This document shows, piece by piece, positions 53,901 through 64,000 of a DNA stretch of 64,000 bases. The notes beneath the pieces are model-generated. The model did not search any database. It was not told the DNA's origin and was given only the letters and a program-made list of their open reading frames with translations. The first letter of the stretch is position 1; every line of letters starts with the position of its first letter. The DNA lies in contig CM068548.1 in the NCBI GenBank assembly GCA_035048495.1, forward strand, positions 12,637,464-12,701,463, written 5' to 3'. The DNA is from Euptelea pleiosperma (taxonomy: Eukaryota; Streptophyta; Magnoliopsida; Ranunculales; Eupteleaceae). A program made the position numbers and the translations under genes.

Positions 53901-55120
53901 TCCGCACTCTTCAACAAAAGCGTTTGCAAAAATTGGGTGCCTTCAGCACTCAAACGGTATTATAATGGCTGTTATAACAGATTATTACACAGAGGGGCAA
54001 AAATGAAAAATGGAAAAGTAATGGAAATAACATAGAATAATGGAAAATAACGTCCCTAAAATTCAAAATTTTAATTTCAAAATTTCAATCTGTTACACGC
54101 GGGGATCAAATGAGTGGGAGTGACCGAATAAATGAGGTTATTCGGGGGATTGAGTGGCTGAAATCTAACCATCCACATTAGATGGTTGGATTTGAACTCA
54201 ACCACTCTTTATCTTCTGAAGCAAGATAAGATAAGAGAGGACAACTCCCCTGTTTTATTTTGGCTTGTGCGCATGTGAGTGGCTGAAATCTGCCTTCCAT
54301 TCGGGGAATAAGATCTCAGCCACTCTTTGTTGAAACCGGATAAGATAAGATAAGAGATAAGACAACTTTCTTGTTTTGTTATATAGATGATTGTACTAGA
54401 TGTCTTAAGGCGCATGTTAGGATGTACTTGGGCCCATATTAGGATGTACACATAGGGAGTTGGACCTGAATTAATGGGCCTACTCTTTTAAAGAAGTCTT
54501 GGACTCGCTCTTATCTAGTTAATATTTCAGCCCAATCATTTTTCGTCCAAGTCCATACTGTTTTGGACTTCATTTGCACCTCAAGAGAAGCATTTGGATT
54601 ATGATTGCTTTCAACCCACTTGGGACGACGCCCATGAGCAAGCCCATTTTGGAACCAAATGGTTATTTGTCTTGGGACTTATTCTATTTTAGAAGCAAGT
54701 GGTTGTTTGTCTTAGGACTTGTTCCATTTTGGAACCATGTGTTTGTTTGTCTTGCGACTTGTTGTCTCCTTTCATTTTATTTGTCTTCACTTTCATTTTG
54801 TATCTATACTAGTAAATGGCCCGGCACTCTCCGACAAAAGCGTTGGCAAAAATTGGGTGGTATAACGGATTGGGGGTGTTACCGTAACGCACATGGGCAA
54901 AAATGAAAAAATAACAAAAATAATAATGGCGCTAAATTCAAAATTCACAATTTCAAGTTTTCAATAAATTTTCAATCTGTTGTGCACGAGGTCAAATGAG
55001 GGGGATGCGAGTGGCTGAGATCCACCTTCCATTTGTGGAATAAGATCTCAGCCACTCTTTGTTGAAACCAAGTAAGATAAGATAAGAGATAAGACAACTT
55101 CCTTGTTTTGTTATATAGAT
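53901..55120. repeat. Pair of direct repeats (53901-54388 and 54821-55120)
   Basis: Both begin CCGGCACTCT-like and run through CAACAAAAGCGTT(T/G)GCAAAAATTGGG to AACTTTCTTGTTTTGTTATATAGAT. Copy 1 has an extra internal duplication of the GAGTGGCTGAAATC...AAGATAAGATAAGAGA block. The second starts TCTATACTAG at about 54802, suggestive of a small Helitron-like element, but no matching 3' end was seen. Confidence 0.6.
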
Positions 55121-55529
55121 ATTGGTATGTTTTGAGCTCTTAAGAAAGTCAATAGAAAATTTGAAGAAAATAACTTATTTGCATTTTCAAATTATGGAGC
55201 AAATTTGGAGTTGAAGATTTCTCCAAAGTGAAGGTTGAGTGATTCCCTTCAAGGCTGTAAAGTGATTATAGTCCATTTCGATGAGTGATTCTCGAATTCG
55301 ATTTCTTTTATTCAACACCATTTCAACCATTTATCTCCATTATCTTTCTCCATTTTTATCCCTGTTTGGCACCTTTTTCACATCCTCCATCTTAACCTAT
55401 ACTTTTTAAGTATATGTAGAGACGATTATCATGTATGTAGAACGTGAAACACTTGTCTCAAATGCGGAAGATGTGACTCTATAGTAGCACCATGGATGGG
55501 TCACCATAACTTCAGTGTGGAAGGAATGC

Positions 55530-56870
55530 AAGACAGCGATGGATAACTTATTTGTAAACAGTACATGGCAGATTCCAAGAGAAGTTCAATGGGCTTTCAA
55601 CTTGGCTAGAGTGGATGTTGATAATCATGCATAGAAGCTCAGGGATTAGGGATGAAAGAATTTAGAAGATTACCATAGATGAAAATTTTCGATGAAGAAG
55701 ACATCACATGAAACTAATAGGAAAAAAATAACATAAAGGTAGGATGGGCGAAATGGATCTGAAATGGGTTTGTTCACCTTAGATCAATTGCAACAGCTTG
55801 GAAGATCTTCCAAGGAATTTTACCAATGAACAAGTCAAAAAGAGGGGTATCAGTATGACATCCAAATGTAGCCTTTGCGAAAAAGATGAGGAAAATATAT
55901 ACCATCATCTCTGTTTTGAGTGCAGATTCTCTCCAAATTTGGGATGAAATAGCGAGAAATTTTGGATTTCGTAGAATGATTAGTAACTGGAAGGAGATTT
56001 TCAGGCTCAGCAAAGGTAGTAACCCTCTTATCAAGGACTTATGTACTGCAACTATTGTCACTTTTATTGATCCAATATGGAAGAAAAGAAACAAATCTAT
56101 TTTTGATGATGTAAGAGTTGAGAAGATCATTCAGGCTATCATGGTTGATATTAGGTTTGTAGCCAATCTAACAAAAATAGGCCATGAACAGTATGGTTAT
56201 TGACCTGTTAATTTTATGAAACTTGGTATCAGACAAGCCAAGGAAATCCCCTCAAATCAAAGAATGTACTTGGATACCTCCATAGCTAGGAATGATCAAG
56301 ATTACCTGTCATGGGGTTCTTGTTGAGAACTTGGGTATTGTTACTAATTATATTGCTGAATGTCTTCCATTATGAGAGGTGCTTCTTGGCACTCTCAGAA
56401 GCGACAGTAACAACCTTCTCTAAAGGCAGCATTCCCTAAAGGGTAAAAGCAGGTTGGGATACATATTTCACCAAATTCAGCAAAATATACATCACATCCA
56501 CTCGCAGCATTCCCTAAAGGGTAAAAGCAGGTTGGGATACATATTTCACCAAATTCAGCAAAATATACATCACATCCACTCGGAGAGAAGTTAACTTTAG
56601 TGCGGACTCTTGTGCCAAGGGACTACACTCCTATGGGATGGTACTATCTTAGAATGGTAGACCTTAGTTTTTATCTAGCCTAAAAGAACCATTTAGACCC
56701 TATTTTAGATTTCCGTAAATGTAATGTTGCTTCTTGGGAAAGTTTTGCAGATGATTAATGAGGGGAGGGGTGGGTGCCAACATAGTTGGGATGTCTCCTC
56801 TTATGTCCTCTTCCCGGTGTTTCCGCTTACTTTCTATTTTTCATATTAATAAAACTTCCTTAGAAAAAAT
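55530..56870 (+). mobile_element. LINE fragment with zf-RVT and RNase H end
   Basis: The + strand reads WQIPREVQWAFNLARVDV (about 55580), WAKWIWNGF, AWKIFQGILPMNKSK, CSLCEKDEENIYHHLCFEC (zinc finger, about 55870-55925), then IWKKRNKSIFDDVRVEKIIQ (about 56080) and, after decay, REVNFSADSCAKGLHSYGMV and GRP...LKEPFRPYFRF (about 56580-56715). The tail ends ATTAATAAAACTTCCTTAG near 56865. Frames are broken; 5' portions are missing. Related in type to 32099-33000. Confidence 0.78.
56427..56580. repeat. 77-bp exact tandem duplication
   Basis: GCAGCATTCCCTAAAGGGTA... begins at 56427 and again at 56504, identical over 77 bases, inside the RNase H region of the LINE fragment. Confidence 0.95.
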
Positions 56871-59639
56871 AAAACCCATTTTCGCATCTAATGAAGGATA
56901 TGAAGTAAATTAAATTGATGGGTCAGTGGACACAATTTCACACAAAAAATCATCGGAGGCCAATATATAAATTAGAAGTTTTGGAATGGGATGATTTTTG
57001 GTGAGAATAGTCTCTATTATTTGTAGCATGGTTTATAAGTTATAGAATTATAGACCGTGTATTTTTTACCATTATCTTGAAACCCACATTTGATGGGTTT
57101 TTTAATTTTCAGAATGGGCTGATTTCAACAAAAATCGGTCATTTATTTATCTTCCATGTGGGTACACCAAAATTGGTGTGAAATTATGTGAAGATGTGTG
57201 TCCGCTGAGCCTGACCCTAAGTTGATGTGGGACACCTATATGATTCAAGTGCTATAATCGAGCTGAAAACAGTTGTACCAGCAACACAGATTTCTTGATG
57301 GTCCCATACTGCAGAAATCTTGTGATGCCAGCAGAGTCCTGAGGTTATATAGTTACCTTGTACCTAGGGAATCCAAGCCAAGCCATTGACTTAGTCGACC
57401 AGTATGAAGCTAACCTTTGACCATGGCATCATTGGCCATCTTGTACAAGAGATGAACCTGTGTGAGGCCACCTTTGTTTGCTTTAGATCCTGGTTGACAA
57501 GTTCACACATTATTCACGTACGCCATTTTTTTAGCTGGTTAAACCTTTCAATTGGCTGAATGATTTGCAAATTATTCACAAACCATTCTAAATTATTTCA
57601 AAAGAAAAAAAAAAAATTATAAACTACCAAATTTTCTTCTTTTTTTCCCCTAATTTTTGAATGGCAACCTGGAATTATACTAAAAAAAAAGTGTTTAAAT
57701 GTTAATGGACAGCACGTCCTCGTGTCAATACAACCAAGGAAGAAGAATTATGAAGTAAAATTAAGTTAAGCCTCCTGCTCCTACAAAGTTGGGCCGAGAG
57801 ACAAGAATAGATCTCACCCCATTCTACCTTGGCCAACAAACCGAGATGACAAACAACATATAGCCCATGAAGGAAAACCTCTTGGAAACCCCAGAGATAC
57901 CTCAGAATAAACTGAGAACCATGACCATAGCCAAGGTAACAGATCTCTTGTTAACAGAAAAAGATTGGCCTGACAAGGGTGCGTGTACCCACTTGGCAAA
58001 TTATAAAAAGAAGAGAATTTTTGACATACCCCGCTATGATCTTTGAAATTTGACATGCAAAAAACAATCATCTAAAAAAATTACAATAAAAGTTCAGCAC
58101 CAACATGTGATCTTTTTGATACCAAGTTACTATGCTAGTAAAGTTTGCACGTGTTGAACCATTAAACACTTAATTTCATTCTCACCAAAAAATAAAATTC
58201 AATATTGTAGTAATTTAGTACAATTAAAGTTGTTACAAACAATACATTACAACTTTATTTACAACCATGTAAACACTATTACTGTCATCTAACATAATAA
58301 AAGTGATTTCACAATGATCAATACCTTCGTGTCTTTCATCCATTTCAATTATTTTTTTTTAATTCATCAATTGTTATGTCGTAAACGCCACCAGATAATA
58401 TGTTTATCACTATTGTTGCCACCTGGTACAGTAAAGACTGCTGCAAACATTGTCACGACAATAAAATCGTAACATTGCTCGTGTCTTTCATCCACTTCAT
58501 TTTCTTGATAAATTTATTTCCTCAAATCATTTTAGCTCTTGTTGCATTTGAAAAGATGCACTGGACAAAATTGGTAATCATCTGAAACAAGCATAAAAAA
58601 AGTTAAATGATATAAATTGCGCATTTAAGAATTTATTATGGCTCTTAAAAAAGTCTAGTCAAATCTTGAAATTTGCAAATTATAGATAAGCATCAACTTT
58701 GTATAATTGACTTGTTCAAGACTAATTTAAAATTATATTGTTAAAAAAAATGATTAGGTAAGAGATATGGTTATTAAGGTCTCACATAATTTTTAAAGAA
58801 CAATTAAAAGTAGCCTAACATAAAGCATCAGAGCATTGCTTAAAAAGCAAGCCTTCTAACTTAGACCACGTGTCCTATCAAATAATATAGCATACAAAGT
58901 TGAAATCTTGAACTAAGTAATTAGGAATAACTTGGTCAAGTAATCTTGTTCTTACTTGATGTCAATACAATTTAAGAAGGTACCAATGGAAGACGAAGTC
59001 AAAATGAACTCCATAAATATGTTGTAGCGACTAAACTAAATAAGCAACAACTCTTATTAGTTTTGTTGTTAGTGAAGTGATCCAAAAAATAAAAAAAATA
59101 GTGGATTGATAGTTTTCTCCCCCATACATGTATTGCCGCTTTGACACTATTACACAAGAAATAAAGTAAACCTCTATCACACAAGTAAGAAAAAGGAAAA
59201 CTTCCTTCCCACTCATTCGATGAATTTTCATTGTCTATTGATTCTTTTCAAATTTTCAATCATTTTTCAATCCTCAGACGTAAAAATAGAAAGCAAATGA
59301 TAAATACATGGCAAACATAGAGTATATTGGAGTAAATAGAGTTTACTTGGAGCCAGATAATTAAGACAATGAGTAAGATAAATGTAAATTGGAGATAAGA
59401 GGAAAATGAAGGTGGTAAGGTGTTGGGAGAGAAAATGAAGCTTGGAGAAGAAAGATGGGATAAATTATGATATTAATTAATTGTACAATTTCATTTGTAA
59501 ATACAAAGCGTTTTAGATAAGGTTTAACTTGACCACCAAAAGGACATCTTTTTATTTTATGGGTAACCCACCAAAAGGACATCTTAATTAGCTCAAGAGA
59601 ACTAATGGAAAACATAAGAAAACTACAAAATATATAATA
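56871..59639. other. Intergenic DNA
   Basis: AT-rich, with no clear gene. One - strand segment at 57415-57489 has exon-like features (acceptor AACCAG, donor GTTAGC, reading SKANKGGLTQVHLLYKMAND) but no partner exons were found. Confidence 0.4.
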
Positions 59640-59838
59640 CTGCAGTTGGCCAGGACCACACACCTCAGGAAGCGGAGGGAGTTCGAATCCCCCCTTGGGG
59701 CCACCCCCTGGGATTTATACCAGTACACTTGGTATGTGTGGAAGGGGTGACATACGTGTCTTGTGGGAGTAGTCGGGTGCTCTATAAGAGGCCCGGATAC
59801 CCATGATATCAAAAAAACAAAAAACAAAAAAACAAAAA
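59640..59838 (+). mobile_element. tRNA-derived SINE
   Basis: GCAGTTGGCCAGGACC (box A-like remnant) and GAGTTCGAATCCCC (box B, about 59681-59694), then a body GGATTTATACCAG...CCCGGATACCCATGATATC and an A-rich tail (AAAAAAACAAAAAAC...) ending at about 59838. No clear target duplication. Confidence 0.65.
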
Positions 59839-60146
59839 GAATATCTATTACCTTGTATATAACCGGTGCAGCATGAGGAAATATTGAGAGGAAAGGTTAT
59901 TGTAGTAAAAAATTCCTGCAAGAGAACAATCAATTAATAAAATAAAAATATATAACAAAATACAAAAAAATACAAAAAAAAAAAAAGAATATAACATTAA
60001 AGAACTCACTGAGTTTTAGAAATTGGACAAGCCATATCCAAATCGTAAATAAAAAGAAACTAGTCTCGTAAAATCAAAAAAGGGCAAGCATAATGTATAG
60101 ATATTTGATCAAGACACGATCAGACTTTTTGATTCAGCTGAATTGC

Positions 60147-60173
60147 ACATACATACATACATACATACATACA
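60147..60173. repeat. (ACAT)n microsatellite
   Basis: About 6.5 copies of ACAT/CATA. Confidence 0.95.
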
Positions 60174-60459
60174 ATCCGAGCACTTGATCTATCAGAAGAC
60201 CACCATGATTATCATGTAACATAAGCAAACAAACGCTTTTATAGAAGGCAGATTAACTTTTGACCAATCTAAATTTAAATAAACAAATAATAAAAGAAAA
60301 TAACAAACACCACAAAAGAGGAAATCTGAGAAAGAAAGTGAAGATGGAGTGATGTTTGGAGCTAAACTACTTCACAAAAACCATCAAATAACCCTAAAAT
60401 TGGAACTGGTAAGATACATAGATCCCTAAAATTGGAACTTGTCAGATACATAGACTTAC

Positions 60460-60627
60460 TTCTCGTCCTGGCCTCTGGTCTCCGGGATCATGTGGTTGTT
60501 CCATGATCAAAGGATGGGGGGAGAGCAACGGATCACAAGAGAGAAGATCAAAGGACACGACTGAGGTACAGAGCGTGAGAAGCGTTGTCTTCACGAAACC
60601 CTCGATGATCCCTAACTTCATTATATA
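60460..60627 (-). promoter_or_regulatory. Possible promoter and first exon on - strand
   Basis: Reading down the - strand: TATATAA (60627-60621), about 116 bases later ATG (60504), 15 codons MEQPHDPGDQRPGRE, then a perfect donor GTAAGT (intron from 60459). The arrangement is that of a gene start, but no following exon was recognised, so it may be chance or a dead gene. Confidence 0.25.
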
Positions 60628-60671
60628 GGAAAAATGACGTGTGTGATATGGGTTCTAATAGAGGGTCGGGA

Positions 60672-61015
60672 TGTAAGAGTGAAACTTTGATGACATGGCC
60701 GGGCAATATGAGCAACGTGGCACACTCTTAGAGGGGACTAACCGTATGGATGTTTGGCATGGACCCACAAACCAAAAATCAGCCCGATTAGTGATTTCTA
60801 GGTCTTGGATTAGAGTTATTTTCATGGGTTGATTTTAATTGTTGGAATTTGTGCAATATTGATCATTATTTTAGGTACAAAGATCCAAAGGTTTAAAATC
60901 GCTAATCAAGCTGATTTTTGGTTTGTAGGTCCACCGAGAAAAACATCCATACGGTCAGAGTCCTCTGAGAGTGTTCCACGTAGCTAATATTGCACCCTGT
61001 CATCAAGATTTTATC
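60672..61015. mobile_element. Foldback MITE with long inverted arms, copy 1
   Basis: Left arm ...GTGGCACACTCTTAGAGG...CCGTATGGATGTTTGGC...AAACCAAAAATCAGCCCGAT pairs with right arm ATCAAGCTGATTTTTGGTTT...AACATCCATACGG...CTCTGAGAGTGTTCCACGT. Arms exceed 100 bases, a Mutator-like MITE shape. Target duplication not resolved. Confidence 0.65.
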
Positions 61016-61057
61016 TCACGATTCTTGAGTAACACTTTACTGACCGTCGAAGCCGCC

Positions 61058-61420
61058 TACAATGTGTGCCACGTGGCACACTTTTAGAGGATACCGACCG
61101 TATGGATGTTTGACCAATCCGTAAATGGAGCTACAACCCAAAACTCAGCCTGATTACTGATTTCAAACCTTTGGATCCTTGTACCCAAATAATGGTGAAT
61201 AATGCTCAAATTCGACGGTTAAAATTGACCCACGTAAATGACTCCAATCCAAAACTTAAAAATCACTAATCAGATTAATTTTTGGTTCGTAAATCCACAT
61301 AGGGATTGGCCAAACATCTATGTGGTAAGAGTGTGCGACGTGACTCATATTATGGGCGGTTTGCTCACGTTTTTTGGCATGAGAAAGCACAAGTTTTGTT
61401 ACTCACCATTGGTGGTCAGG
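61058..61420. mobile_element. Foldback MITE, copy 2
   Basis: Same family as 60672: ACGTGGCACACTTTTAGAGG...CCGTATGGATGTTTG... and the inverted arm ...AATCAGATTAATTTTTGGTTC...CATCTATGTGGTAAGAGTGTG. More diverged. Confidence 0.6.
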
Positions 61421-61780
61421 CAAGTTTTACTCTACAAGTAGTCTATACTTAAGGGTATTTTTGTCATTTAATGGTATCCTTGGTTCGAGACGTTTGCTTT
61501 GAAGGTGCGAGCTTGCTCGTTTACGTTTAAATATTAAAGAGGAACAATAAAATTGATTTGCCTCCATCCATATGATCTCCTGCCAACCTTTTCATTCTTT
61601 AACGCCTGGCCTCCTTCAAACTTCACGTTCCTAACCCTTCTCATCCCTTACTGTCTCCTTCAAACCATCTCATTTACAGTCCCAATTGAAATGGATTCTC
61701 CATTACCACCTCTTCGATAACTGACTCCCAAATCCTCTCAGCGTTTCTTCATTTCCCCCTGTAAGTATGAAAAATTGACA

Positions 61781-61919
61781 ATGGCTGTATCCATCTTTTC
61801 TTTTCCCAGCTGCCTCTATCTCTCTTTGTTGCTCCTTGCTTCTCCCCGGTTTTCTTTGAGAACTTCAATTCCTCACATCGTTTTCTGCACACAAAAGAAT
61901 ATTTTACAGGTTCGTTTCA
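61781..61919 (+). CDS. Possible first exon of an unidentified gene
   Basis: ATG at 61781 opens a reading MAVSIFSFPSCLYLSLLLLA that looks like a signal or transit peptide, followed by SPRFSLRTSIPHIVFCTQKN and a splice-donor-like CAG/GTTCGT at 61919/61920. It is preceded by a CT-rich, 5' UTR-like stretch. No second exon could be found in the remaining window, so this is tentative. Confidence 0.25.
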
Positions 61920-62089
61920 TTTATCTCCAGCTTACAATGATGTATTATTTGCGGATTTTGTGAATGATCACTATGGAAGTTAACTACCCTAATTTTGTCT
62001 CTGTTTTATTTTCCATTTCTTTGTCAGATTACGTTTTCTGTCATTCTTGAATCATTTCTTCATTTTTTTCATTTTGATGAGGTTTCAGT

Positions 62090-62607
62090 CAAGGTTTAAA
62101 AAACGGCCCTTATAACGAAAATAACGGCCGTTATTACGGATTCAGACCTTCCCCCGTTACGTTATGTACTGTTAAAACGCCCAAAAAATAACGGCCGTTT
62201 TTTCGTTATTTTTTAGAAAAAATTGAGGAAAAAAAATGGCCGTTATTTTCGTTATTTGAAAATCTGAAATTCAAATTTCAAAATTCAAAATTTAAATCCG
62301 GCGCCCTTTTTCCCATTATTTTCCCATTTTTTTTCGTTATTGCCCTGAGCCTTATTTTCGTTATAACAGCCGTTTTTAAACAGTAGCATCCCCAGCCTGT
62401 TATACTGTTATAATGGCCCCTTTTAAACCTTTTTTTTTTCTTTATCGGTAGTTAAGCCTGTTTTTAAAGAGATCAGTAAATCGGTGAAGGCGGGGTTTGA
62501 ACCCAGGTCTGTGGTATCATCACCCCCAAACTTTACCAACTGAGCAAGCTGGCACCTACCTTCGCCCCTTTTAAAGAAAATGATACTGAAGCCCCTTTTA
62601 AACCTTG
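62090..62607. mobile_element. hAT MITE (CAAGGTTTAAAA ends) with nested SINE
   Basis: Ends CAAGGTTTAAAA and TTTTAAACCTTG are a perfect 12-bp inverted pair, with target duplication GTTTCAGT (62082-62089 and 62608-62615). The interior is full of ATAACGGCCGTTAT palindromes. A SINE sits at 62428-62563. The internal 15 bases at 62576-62590 are an inverted copy of host flank 62611-62625. Confidence 0.82.
62428..62563 (-). mobile_element. tRNA-derived SINE nested in the hAT MITE
   Basis: On the - strand, box A-like TTGCTCAGTTGGTAA (about 62548-62534) and box B-like GGTTCAAACCC (about 62503-62493), with poly-A visible as a T-run at 62430-62439. Flanked by the 12-bp repeat GCCCCTTTTAAA (62416-62427 and 62564-62575). 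Confidence 0.78.
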
Positions 62608-62777
62608 GTTTCAGTATCATTTTCTACTTTAATTTGTCCCTATATATTGATTTGTGGAATAACTAATCTAAAATGTGTTTCGAATTTATGTTTCTGTACA
62701 AACATAATACTCCAAAGACACTTAAAATACAGAATTCCTTAGTGAAAGAATGTCACTCCAAAGGCCTTGGCCTCTTA

Positions 62778-63031
62778 TTTTTATTTTTATTTATTTTTTA
62801 TTATTTTTTATTTATTTATTTATTTTTGTTTTGTTTTGTAGTCACCATCGTGGGAGGGGGCCCCACGGATTAGCAGGTGAAACCTGCACGGACCCAGTCA
62901 GAGCCGGTGAAGGGGATCTCTATTCCTGGCTCAACTGCTCAAAGGAGGAAATCTGCCTGTGTGGGTTTGACCCCACGAGCTCCCGAAAGAGGTGGATACA
63001 CACCAACCATTTGAGCTGCCATGTTGGGTGT
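62778..63031 (-). mobile_element. tRNA-derived SINE with 18-bp target duplication
   Basis: Flanked by exact AAAGGCCTTGGCCTCTTA at 62760-62777 and 63032-63049. The - strand has a box A-like GGCAGCTCAAATGGTTGG and box B-like GGGTCAAACCC, and a long T/AT-rich + strand tract (62778-62837) as its tail. No intact tRNA fold is expected. Confidence 0.85.
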
Positions 63032-63049
63032 AAAGGCCTTGGCCTCTTA

Positions 63050-64000
63050 AAATGATACTTTTAGAGAAAAGAAACAAGTAGAAAAGAGCAACATTGTGCA
63101 ATACCAAAAGTGTTGTGGATGCCATATCCACCAAAGAGGCTTATCTATTATGAACTTGATAAATGAAACACCCCCAAGAAAATTAGGGATATCAAACATA
63201 AACTGAAGCTCTAATTTGTCTCATACTTGGAAAAACATGTCTAACAACTCATTTAAAGAAGACCTATGAGTGTGGTAAACATTTTTAAACCTGGGTCAAT
63301 TTTACAATCCAATGAGAAAAAATAATACAGCTAGCAGAAATTGAGCTCCTCTCAAATGTATGGTGTTCACACAAGAAGAAAAAAAGGGTGAGATGTGAGA
63401 TCCAACAACACCCGACCAAAACAAAGGTAGGTGATCCTAGCCGAGAGAGGAAGCAACCGTGAGGTATGAGGAGGGAGATGCCCAAAACTGTGTCGGGCCC
63501 CTAAAAATCAGCGTGATTAGTGATCAAAGGTGATTAGAAACCGAATCCAATCCTAACCCGAACATTAAGATGGGTAGTTTCCGATTTGGCTAGTTTTGAA
63601 TTTTCCAAGCATGCTTACATGCAAAGGTGAATTGTCAGGTTTAGATTTTGTACTCCACGTCTGTAAAGAGAGAATGCATGGTTGAATTTGTGGTGTCAAG
63701 CATAAGCTTGTATCATGGAATTTCAGATATAGATGCTTCTGTTAGGACTTATATCGAATAGACGTGAGTTGGCTAAAACTCATTGTTAATGGCATAGAAC
63801 CAGGTTATCCAGCTTATGTAAAAAGGGTCATATGAAATGTCGGTCCTGATGAGACTGCAAGTTTGAAGAGAAGGGGAGGCAAACGAATAATATTTAGTCG
63901 AGATTAAATTTGCCATATCAATTGTGTTGACAAGGAAATCAGCCACAAATGCACAACACACACACACTGGAAGAACGAAATGAACAGAATTAGAAATAAA
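63050..64000. other. Window end, nothing recognised
   Basis: AT-rich DNA without recognisable genes or repeats, apart from a short CA run at about 63956-63967. Confidence 0.4.

Noticed and set aside
62493..62546. A functional tRNA gene
   Set aside because: Box A and box B words are present, but the sequence lies in a SINE with poly-A and target duplication and does not form a full cloverleaf.

Overview
This is a window of flowering-plant nuclear DNA: AT-rich, with many small exons in long introns, GT-AG splice sites, and plant-type L1, RTE, Copia, hAT-MITE and SINE repeats. The species cannot be told from the sequence.

One gene dominates. From 1011 to 51078 on the + strand lie the last 53 recognisable coding exons of midasin (MDN1/REA1), the giant AAA+ ATPase that removes assembly factors from pre-60S ribosomal particles. 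About 3,790 residues are encoded here, out of about 5,400 usual in plants. The N-terminus and the first four AAA+ modules must lie before base 1. In order, the window encodes AAA5 (1011-9453), AAA6 (9540 to about 10810), the long linker (about 10810-47520), the acidic D/E-rich region (about 47580-49400) and the C-terminal MIDAS domain (about 49400-51078). Exon phases join throughout with one exception: the exon at 27431-27657 is one base short at a T-run. Two introns need GC donors (8816 and 37397). The last two exons have been tandemly duplicated (50676-51185 and 51186-about 51660), giving two complete potential C-termini.

The long MDN1 introns are full of mobile DNA. Intron 1159-8183 holds an L1 remnant, an L1 3' tail, an RTE LINE broken by a hAT MITE, and a 1.2-kb hAT element. 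Intron 16638-19295 holds two complete hAT MITEs and a truncated one. Intron 20504-25253 holds a Copia remnant. Intron 27864-35077 holds a sense L1, a hAT MITE and an RNase H-type LINE with 114-bp repeats in its tail. Intron 38274-44375 holds an L1, a fragment of a GAGGC-type hAT element, an antisense cDNA-like piece of ribophorin II, and another L1 tail. Nearly all retroelements are antisense to MDN1.

Downstream of about 51840 the DNA looks intergenic: Harbinger- and Mutator-like MITEs, a LINE fragment, three tRNA-like SINEs, a hAT element carrying a nested SINE, and only weak hints of other genes (a TATA/ATG/donor arrangement on the - strand near 60500 and a secretory-signal-like first exon at 61781 on the + strand). 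I found no functional rRNA or tRNA, no CRISPR array, and no new biological system. The most notable items are the duplicated MDN1 terminal exons, the MDN1 frameshift and the ribophorin II fragment.
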